A stretch of DNA of 64,000 nt from Pelobates cultripes (Eukaryota; Chordata; Amphibia; Anura; Pelobatidae): contig OW240916.1 of assembly GCA_933207985.1 (NCBI GenBank), forward strand, positions 270,065,161 to 270,129,160. Direction: 5' to 3'. Shown one piece after another: positions 57,254-64,000 of this stretch. The notes below the pieces were generated by a model. The model made no database searches and had not been told where the DNA came from. It worked only from the letters and a program-made list of their open reading frames with translations. Position numbers and translations under genes: made by a program. Within the stretch, counting starts at the first letter, position 1. Each line of letters opens with the position of its first letter.

Positions 57254-58610
57254 CTACAGATAGTCAACAAAGCAAGCAAAAAATATAATTTGTCCCTATC
57301 ACTTCAAAATCACACTCTCATAATAAAGAATAAAATATTAAACCACCACAGGGGCGTAGGCAGGGTATCTAACCCATAGATCCAAAGTGGCTTCCCAAGC
57401 TCACCCTATGGTCAATCCTGCTTGGGCCTCACTTAATATTCACATCACTTCTTTTCAAATCTTTACCTTCTTGTCAATGTGTTAACAATGTGTTAACAAC
57501 AATTAACTGGAAAACATATGAATATAAACACTCACACTGTCTGTCTGCCACAGCTTAGACTTTAACGAAAAAATAAAAATTTGGAAGCTTAATTGTGTAG
57601 GTGAAGTATCCAGGACAGAAACAAGGGGATAACCCTCACAAAGAATGTATTAGAACAAGAGGAAAATAATGTGTCCTTGCGTAAGGGGTAGAGGTAATTT
57701 GGTTACCACTGCGTGCGGTAGTCAGTTGCTAAAAAGCAACCATGTTAGTTGGTGAAATTGCAACATTGTATCAAGATATTAACCAGAGCCCTGAGAGGAG
57801 AACATGTGAATGATAGTGAAAGATACGAAGTTGCAAAAATCACTCTACTCAACATAAGCATATTGAGATGAGATGAGATGAGATGAGATGAGGTGATATT
57901 GCCTAAATGGTCAAAGGCAAAAAATTGCCATAAAGGTCTAAATAAGTGGTAAATCAGTGGCAACCACAATGAGTATAGAAAGTAGCAAACCGTGGATCGG
58001 TAATTTCTTCATAATACATCAACTGTCTGATAATTTCTTCAGAATGTAACACTATATCAGATAATACTGAGCTAGAGGTGATAATATGAAATAGGCTAGT
58101 TAGACTAATTAAATAAAGATCACAATTAAATCTGTGTCTTCAAAGGCACCTACAAATAATCAGAAGAGTGTCTAAACTAACTGCCTATCTAGTAAAACTA
58201 ATAATGCCTGGATACCGCGGTGAGTATCCGCTAGAGTAGTTCTGTCTAATCTGGCACAAGATAACCCGACGAGCGTTTCACCGGTAAGTGGCTCTTTAAA
58301 CTGGAACTGAATCCCTGAAAATGAGGGTTTAAGTAGCGCACTCAAAGTTGTGATTGGTCAAAAGAATTGCCAATTACTGACAGCATGTATGAGTAAATGA
58401 CAACAGAGGCCGAGAAGGTCCAATCTCTAATGAAGTTTGCTCTAAAGAAAAAAATAATAAATAAATAACGTTGTTTCGCTACAACTTTAAACCATAGAAT
58501 GTGACTTCATAGTCTTGATTTGTCCACTGACGCAAAACTTGAAAGAATACACCAAGAATAAATTAGATTATTCACACTTAAATATAACCAAATAATCTAT
58601 GAACCTTTCT
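57254..58610 (-). mobile_element. 3' region of a second Penelope-like element
   Basis: On the minus strand it runs from near 58,610 through TTGACCAATCACAACTTTG, then GGTGAAACGCTCGTCGGG (about 58,266-58,283), to GACTATCTGTAG at 57,254. Spacing, the GACCAATCA...GAAACGC order and the end word parallel the element at 38,989-41,390. No coding sequence is left. A (GAGAT)n tract is at 57,865-57,892. Confidence 0.6.
57865..57892. repeat. (GAGAT)n microsatellite
   Basis: Five to six tandem GAGAT units. Confidence 0.9.
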
Positions 58611-58691
58611 TTCCTTGTTTCTCCAAATTCTCATACCTATCTTGGTAGGTATGGATATAGGATGCGGTTGGGCATTGGGGAGCATTGCCAG

Positions 58692-59964
58692 CAGTGGCGG
58701 ACTAAGGGGGGGGGCGGTCTGCCCCGGGTGCCACCTGGTAGGGGGGTGCCTTGACCCTGGTCTTGGGGCTGGAGGGGGCTGTGTGAGCTGTACCCCATGG
58801 CAGCTGGGGTGTCACACAGCTCACACAGAGACCAGCAAGCTTAACTGGCCGCACGGGAGGAAGGGGCGGGGCTACTGATGTTTAGGGGCGGAGCCTACCC
58901 GGGAGCAGGGGCTGCTGTTAATGCTGCACATGGAGGTGCAGCAAAAAGATATCCCTGCACCTCCACCTCCAGCTAGGGAAGGACTTTAATGAATCCACTC
59001 CTCCAGCCCACACTGTAAGTAAGTATAAGAGTGTGTGTGTGTGTGTGTGTGTAACTGCCTGAAACTGTGTGTGTGTGTGTGACTGTCTGTAACTGTGTGT
59101 TTGTGTGTGTGACTGTCTGTCTTGTGTGTGTGTGTAACTGTGTGTGTGTGTGTAACTGTCTGTCTGTAACTGTATGTACGTGTGTGTAAGTGTCTACCTG
59201 TAACTGTGTGTGTGTGTGTGTAACGGTCTGCCTGTAACTGTGTGTATGTGCGTAACTCTCTACCTGTAACTGTGTGTGCATAACTGTCTACCTGTAACTG
59301 TGTGTGTGCGTGTGTGTGACTGCATGCCTGTAACTGTGTGTGTGTGACTGTCTGTGACTGTGTGTGACAGTCTGCCAGTGACTGTGTGATGCTGCCTGTA
59401 ACTGTGTGTTACTGTCTGCCTGTGACTGTCTGCATGTAACTTTGTGCGTGACTGCCTGTAACTGACTGTGTGTGTGACTGCCTGTAACTGTGTGTTTTTG
59501 TGGTTGTAACTATGTGTATGACTGTCTGCCTGTGACCGTGTGTGTGACTGTATATGTGACTGTCTGCCTGTAACAGTGTGCGTGACTGTGTGTAACTGAC
59601 TGTGTGTGTGTGTGTGTAACTCTCTACCTGTAACTGTGTGTATGACTGCCCGTGACTATATGTGTGACTGTCTGCATGTGACTGTGTGCGTGTTACAGTC
59701 TGCTTGTAATTGTGTGTGACTGTCTGCTTGTAACTGTGTGTGACTGTCTGTCTGTAACTGTGTGTGAGGGGGTGCAGGGATTTTGTAGAGGGGGGCAGGG
59801 ATTTTAAAAAGTTACAAATTTGTTCAATAAATGTTTTAAAAAATGTAAAAAAAAATAACACATTTTAAAAATGTTGTAGTTTTTTTTTTTGGGGGGGGGG
59901 AAAGGGGGGGAGGTGCCAAACCCAGGCCTCGCCCCGGGTGCCACATGCCCTAGGTACGCTCCTG
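58692..59964. mobile_element. hAT-type element with GTAACTGTCT minisatellite core
   Basis: The ends CAGTGGCGGACTAAGG and (inverted) CAGGAGCGTACCTAGGGC are flanked by ATTGCCAG (58,684-58,691) and AGTGCCAG (59,965-59,972), seven of eight matching. GCCCCGGGTGCCAC occurs just inside both ends in direct orientation. The core array is at 59,010-59,765. No transposase frame. Confidence 0.85.
59010..59765. repeat. GTGTGTAACTGTCTGCCT minisatellite
   Basis: Irregular 16-30 bp units built from TGTGTGTG, TAACTG and TCTGCCTG words. Minus-strand frames (102 and 150 codons) are artefacts. Confidence 0.9.
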
Positions 59965-59972
59965 AGTGCCAG

Positions 59973-61091
59973 TGATGGAACTTGCGTCACAGGTGATACC
60001 CACAACGACAGCTTAAATCGCCTCTTGTAAATTCTTAGATGAGCATGCCCAGAAAAGTGGTTGGCACAACCACTGAAGGGGCTTGTCATCCTCTACAGTC
60101 AACATGAATTTACAATTTTAAACCACAATAGTAAAAATGGAAGCTAAGCAAACATGGAAAATATTTAAATGCAACAATTTAGCCCTAAATTTTAAATTCA
60201 CTTTGAATTCATTTGGAATTGACCATCATTTTCACTTTAGTATAACGCTGCAATAGTCAACATAATTTAATATGAATAAAATATAAGAAAAATTGAGAAA
60301 TTAAGAAATTTAGTTGTTTTTTTGTTTTGCATGGCATTTTAACCTTGAATGTCACAATACTGTTAGCTGTTACTGCAATAAAGTACACATATTCGTATTC
60401 AGCGATGTCTCACGTGTAAAACCGTACCCCCAATGTGCAGGTTCTATGGTGTTTTGGAATGTTACAGGGTTAAATATAGCACATTATATTTTTCAGTTTA
60501 TACACATTCAGGGGTGGACTGACCACTCTGGCAGATCGGTCATGGACCAAGGGCCCGAGGCAGTCAGGGGCCCGGCTGGCTGCACTAACATGCTCTGGCT
60601 GGGGAGATCAGATCACAGATCTCCCCAGCCAGAATTGTACATATTCCAGCGATAGGTTGCTCCTGCAACCTATCTCTTTCTGTTTCCCCCCTCTGCCTCC
60701 CTTCCACCCCCACCTTCTGAGACCTGGCAGTGATCCTGCGGCTCCTGCCAGGTCTCCTCAATGCAATGTCTGTGGAGCTCCGTGTGAGGGGAAGAGGCAG
60801 GCCCGAAAGAGGGGAAGTTACCTCACTTCCTGTCCTGCAGAATTTAAGCCAATATCCCCCCATACCCATGCCAGCCCCTGTGCCCCCATTCACCAATCCC
60901 AGCCCCTGTGCCCCCCATACCCCATTTGCAATACCTTGGGTAGTCTACTTTTGCAAATTGTATGCCATCATGGAGGTAATTCTTATTCCTGGGCTACCAT
61001 ACAGTCTCAAAGGCAACATAACCAATCTCGCAAATTTCAATGTGAAAAAAAGGAAATTCAAGCCTTATATTTGACTCAGTAACTTTTGAAA
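59973..61091. other. Fragments of dispersed repeats
   Basis: At 60,411-60,500 a fragment (CCCCCAATGTGCAGGTTCTA, then TGGTGTTTTGGAATGTTACA) belongs to the repeat at 61,092-61,328. At 60,511 CAGGGGTGGACTGACC looks like a hAT left end without a found partner. It is followed by a CTGGCTGGGGAGATC hairpin (60,596-60,634). No gene is seen. Confidence 0.4.
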
Positions 61092-61328
61092 ACACCATAA
61101 AACCTGTACATTGGAGGTACTGTTATAATCGTGAGACTTTGCTGAACACAAATATTAGTGTTTCAAAATAGTAAAATGTATTACAACAATTATATCGTCA
61201 GTGAAAGTACAGTGTGTGTGTGTGTGTGTGTGAAAAATGCAAAAACCAAAACACCATAAAACCTGTACATGAGGGGTACTGTTATAGTCAGGAGACTTCT
61301 CTGAACACAAATATTAGTGTTTCAAAAT
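61092..61328. repeat. Two direct copies of an 80-bp dispersed-repeat segment
   Basis: The AAACACCATAAAACCTGTACA and ATATTAGTGTTTCAAAATAG words occur at 61,092-61,170 and again at 61,249-61,328, separated by a (GT)n tract at 61,211-61,232. Related sequence is at 60,411 and 20,690. Confidence 0.75.
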
Positions 61329-61329
61329 A

Positions 61330-61966
61330 GTGATGTCGCGAACCCGAAATTTTCGGTTCGCGAACGGCGAACGCGAACTTCCGCAAATGTTCGCGAACCG
61401 GCGAACCGCCCGAAACGCCATTGACTTCAATGGGGAGGCGAATTTTAAAACACACAGGGACTCTTTCTGGCCACAATAGGGATGGAAAAGTTGTTTCAAG
61501 GGGACTAACACCTGACTGTGGCATGCCGGAGGGGGATCCATGGCAAAACTCCCATGGAAAATTACACAGTTGATACAGAGTCTGGTTTTAATCCATAAAG
61601 GGCAGAAATCACCTAACATTCCTAAATCACAATCAATATGGATTGACACCTGACATATGACATATTGACACCTTGACATATGGATTGACACCTGTCCTCA
61701 GAGCCCCTGATGCACACGGACACAGAGCAGAATAGAGACTGGTCCCCCTACATAGGGTCACTTGGCAGATATGGATTGACACCTGTCCTAAGGATCCCTG
61801 ATACACACTGACACAGAGCAGAATAGGGACTGTTCCCCCTACATCGGGTCACTTGGCAGATATGGATTGACACCTGTCCTAAGGTTCCCTGATACACACT
61901 GACACAGAGCAGAATAGGGACTGGTCCCCCTACATCGGGTCACTTGGCAGATATGGATTGACACCT
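61330..61966. mobile_element. GTTCGCGAAC-rich transposon end with 91-bp tandem repeats
   Basis: It starts TAGTGATGTCGCGAACC, with dense GTTCGCGAAC palindromes, and resembles in form the TAGGGATGTGCA hAT ends. From 61,678 a 91-bp unit (ATATGGATTGACACCTGTCC...) is repeated three times (61,678, 61,769, 61,860) plus a partial at 61,951. The LTR at 61,967 cuts it off; the right end is missing. Confidence 0.6.
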
Positions 61967-62818
61967 TGTTACAAACTGCTATTTGTAACGGGCCCTTTAA
62001 ATGGCAAATTGCCCTGCTTCCCTGGGTTGTGGAGAAGCCTATTTGCCAGCCTCCTCCCGCATGACTATGGCCCCTGGGAGATTGTGAAAATGTATGCACT
62101 TTTATTTGGTGTGTATGGCCCTTTAAGACTGTCGGTGGGCATATTGGGGCTTATGGACTCTTTATGTGACTGGTGCTGGCCCTTAAAACACCTTTTTTGG
62201 GACATCAGGAAGATTGGGACACTGCCCCTTTAAGGCCGTGTCCCCAGACTTGTTGGGGACACGGCCCCTTTAAGACGGTGTCCCCTGTGTCCCCAGACCT
62301 GGTGCAAACCCTTTGTGCCTGCCTTGCTATTTCCCACTTGGTTCAGTAAATGGGAAATTATTTCAGCTGTAGAGACTAAGTCCCATTCGGCGATGGGACT
62401 TAGTCTTTTTTTCAGCCGTTTTTTTCAGCCTTATTTCAGCTGCAGAGACTAAGTCCCATTCGGCGATGGGACTTAGTCTTTTTTTCAGCCGTTTTTTTCA
62501 GCCTTATTTCAGCTGCAGAGACTAAGTCCCATTCGCGATGGGACTTAGTCGTTTTTTCAGCCTGAAATAGACCGACCTCACAGCCCAAATCTATGGAATT
62601 GTTTTGGGCAGGAAAATGTGCTTGCGGTCGGTCATAAAGGGACCTCCAGCTAACTTTTTAACCCCTGGATGGATTTGGCTGATTTTTGGTTATGTTTATG
62701 TTTTAAGTGTGCTGATTCCAAATATGTAATTATGAAGATGGGATGTAGTTTTAAAGTTACAGGGTATGGCTAAAAACTGTATTTTTACTGCCTGTGTTTT
62801 AATTATGTTAATCTCTTC
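61967..62818 (+). repeat. Gypsy-type LTR, truncated at the right
   Basis: It begins TGTTACAAACTGC, like the LTR at 21,234 (TGTGACAAACTCC), and shares GCCAGCCTCCT, GACCGACCTCACAGCCC and the hairpin order. A 73-bp unit is repeated three times from 62,371. Each unit contains a perfect GACTAAGTCCCAT/ATGGGACTTAGTC stem. It stops before the TATA region, where zinc-finger sequence begins. Confidence 0.65.
62371..62556. repeat. 73-bp tandem repeat with a perfect hairpin in each unit
   Basis: Units start at 62,371, 62,444 and 62,517. The third loses one G in the CGGCG loop. Stem arms are GACTAAGTCCCAT and inverse. Confidence 0.9.
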
Positions 62819-62952
62819 CCAAACGTCATTTCGTTCAAAGTGGAGAGAATGTTAAAAAAATATATTTTTGTTCGGAGTGTGAGAAATGCTTTTCAGCCGC
62901 TTCTAATCTTAAGCATCATTTGAGGAGCCATGCAGGAGAGAAACCTTATTTG
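62819..62952 (+). pseudogene. C2H2 zinc-finger remnant
   Basis: One frame reads a degenerate finger end and linker ([11 protein letters not shown]), a complete finger [21 protein letters not shown] (C-x2-C-x12-H-x3-H) and a following linker [10 protein letters not shown]2H2 fingers of this kind bind DNA or RNA in nuclear proteins, often in KRAB-type repressors that silence transposons. Here only one full finger remains, with no start and no neighbouring fingers. It is cut off on the left by LTR sequence and on the right by the U2-like array, so it is a captured or broken exon piece. Confidence 0.7.
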
Positions 62953-63100
62953 TGGTGTGTTTAGTATTGTTCTGATCAGTTTAATACCTTTCGTGTCTCC
63001 TATCAGTGGACGTGTATATGGCAGCCATTTTAGGAACCGCACACCTGGGACCCGAGCAAGGTCACCTCGTTCAAGCGAACACGGCGTATCCTCCAGGAAG
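62951..63100 (+). ncRNA. U2 snRNA-like unit A (probable pseudogene)
   Basis: U2 pairs with the intron branch point in the spliceosome. The unit keeps the order of U2 landmarks. GTTTAGTATTGTTCTGATCAG stands for the branch-recognition and stem IIa lead. TTTAATACC follows. A CGTGTCTCCTATCAGTGGACG hairpin stands for stem IIa. ATTTTAGGAAC stands for the Sm site. A CGTATCCTCCAGGAA piece stands for the 3' stem. Differences are too many for a functional U2, and the canonical 5' start (ATCGCTTCTCGG) is not present. Confidence 0.55.
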
Positions 63101-63242
63101 AAGAGCCTGAACACCCCACCGGCTGCCGCATTAATGCTTACCTGTACATGGAAAGCCTGTGGTTCCTTCGCTTGAGCCAGCTGCCACGTGAGTTAACATG
63201 TCCGTGGAGAAGCACTCTGTCCTGTAAAGCCTCACCAAAAAG

Positions 63243-63320
63243 GGGTGTTGTTTTGAGTATTGTTCTGATCAGTTTAATACCTTCCGCGTCTCCTATCAGT
63301 GGGCGTGTACCGCAGCATTG
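63243..63320 (+). ncRNA. U2 snRNA-like unit B, 5' half only (pseudogene)
   Basis: GAGTATTGTTCTGATCAGTT through the CTCCTATCAGTGG hairpin. The second half is replaced by a retroviral-type RNase H scrap at 63,321. Confidence 0.5.
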
Positions 63321-63478
63321 GTGCGTAAGCTTTACGTAAACTTTTTACTGTAGTATATTCACTACCATTGAAAGGAGTGCATGGCGGTGGTGTGGGCCCT
63401 CAAAAGCTGCAACCTACTTGTATGAACCCAGCCCCGTTTTACCTTACTTACAGATCACATTAAATTTGGGGCACTCTT
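63321..63478 (+). pseudogene. Ty3/gypsy RNase H scrap
   Basis: Across frameshifts it reads RKL, YSTIE/K, ECMAVVWALK, KLQP and then LLTDH. That is the order of the RNase H start in gypsy-type pol (SRKL...YSTIEKECMAVVWAL...L(L)TDH). It is flanked on both sides by U2-like sequence and so is a chimera. It is non-functional. Confidence 0.65.
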
Positions 63479-63505
63479 GTGATTAGCTAATGTGACACCA
63501 GATAG

Positions 63506-63657
63506 GAGTGGTGTGTTTAGTATTGTTCTGATCAGTTTAATACCTTCCGCGTCTCCTATCAGTGGACGTGTATATGGCAGCCATTTTAGGAACCGTACAC
63601 CTGGGACCCGAGCAAGGTCACCTCGTTCAGCAGGCTTGCAGCGTATCCTCCAGGAAG
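63506..63657 (+). ncRNA. U2 snRNA-like unit C (probable pseudogene)
   Basis: Nearly identical to unit A over about 290 bp, including its non-U2 tail. The tail's CTTGCAGCGTATCCTCCAGG resembles the U2 3' stem ATTGCAGTACCTCCAGG. Starts of A and C are 556 bp apart, with unit B between them. Confidence 0.55.
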
Positions 63658-63798
63658 AAGAGCCTGAACCCTTACCGGCTGCACGTGTCTTACCTGTACA
63701 TGGAAAGCTGCTGTGGTTCCTTGATGAGCCAGCTACCCGTGAGTTAACATGTCCCGTGGAGAAGCACTCTGTCCTGTAAAGCCTCACCAAAAAAAAGG

Positions 63799-63926
63799 AG
63801 TGGTGTGTTTAGTATTGTTCTGATCAGTTTAATACCTTCGGCGTCTCCTATCAGTGGACGTGTACACGGCATTGATTTTTGTAACAGGGAGATGGAAGAA
63901 GAGGCTTGGTCGGTCCTCTTACTGCA
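63799..63926 (+). ncRNA. U2 snRNA-like unit D, the best match to U2
   Basis: After the common first half it reads GATTTTTGTAACAGGGAGAT followed by GGAAGAAGAGGCTTGG. In vertebrate U2 the Sm site and stem III are GATTTTTGGAGCAGGGAGAT then GGAATAGGAGCTTG. The Sm core ATTTTTG is intact. The branch-recognition GTAGTA is changed to TTAGTA. This shows most clearly that the array derives from U2. Confidence 0.65.
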
Positions 63927-63969
63927 AATTTGGGGCACTGCGCGGTCAAGCTAATGTGACACCAGATAG

Positions 63970-64000
63970 GAGTGGTGTGTTTAGTACTATTTTTATCAAG
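63970..64000 (+). ncRNA. U2 snRNA-like unit E, cut by the window edge
   Basis: GTGTTTAGTACTATTTTTATC again matches the U2 5' half; the array continues beyond the window. Confidence 0.45.

Noticed and set aside
62951..64000. U12 snRNA as the source of the array (because of GCTAATGTGA)
   Set aside because: The order GTATTGTTCTGATCAG, TTTAATA, hairpin, ATTTTTG and AGGGAGATGGAA follows U2, not U12; the U12 word is short.

Overview
The window is repeat-dense vertebrate DNA, most probably from a frog (anuran amphibian). The reasons are the mix of element families: L2- and CR1-clade LINEs, Penelope-like elements, TTAA-flanked T2/Kolobok- and piggyBac-type MITEs, many short hAT elements, Gmr1/Ty3-like LTR retrotransposons, and a Tc1 family with DD37E spacing. 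There is also long GT/CA simple sequence and one 100-N assembly gap. I found no convincing host protein-coding gene. The only host-like pieces are one C2H2 zinc-finger remnant and a small array resembling U2 snRNA at the right edge. Family names rest on motif recognition from memory, not on database searches.

Layout. 1-2,319 is an L2-clade LINE on the minus strand with a remarkably open reverse-transcriptase frame. 2,333-4,130 is an unidentified insertion between 13-bp direct repeats. 4,388-14,125 is an old LTR element with a decayed gag. Its first LTR-like copy was split by a T2-like MITE and by a hAT element, and the hAT was itself split by a Gmr1-like retrotransposon with 1-kb LTRs and an open gag. 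A second L2 copy lies at 11,236-13,089. 14,674-16,236 is a complete Tc1-type transposon with an intact transposase, the one clearly intact mobile gene here. 16,239-24,017 is mostly unassigned, with LTR material at 20,835-22,400.

24,018-31,215 holds two minus-strand LINEs. The CR1-like one is broken by an L2 fragment and two hAT elements, one of which carries a further hAT. 33,089-34,077 has two TTAA-flanked MITEs, and 35,607-35,992 is a young polyadenylated retroposed insertion with a 16-bp target duplication. 38,989-41,390 and 57,254-58,610 are 5'-truncated Penelope-like elements. 41,693-44,716, 49,817-51,515 and 58,692-59,964 are hAT-type elements with minisatellite cores. Solo LTRs sit at 44,730-45,312 and 52,261-53,215, and a Tigger-like MITE at 55,002-55,515. 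61,330-64,000 is a mosaic of an AT/CG-palindromic repeat, an LTR, a zinc-finger remnant and U2-like tandem repeats fused to a retroviral-type RNase H scrap.

The elements do not work together as a pathway. What the window records is insertion history: target-site duplications let several nests be ordered in time. Only the Tc1 transposase, the gag at 7,357 and the L2 reverse transcriptase look recently functional.
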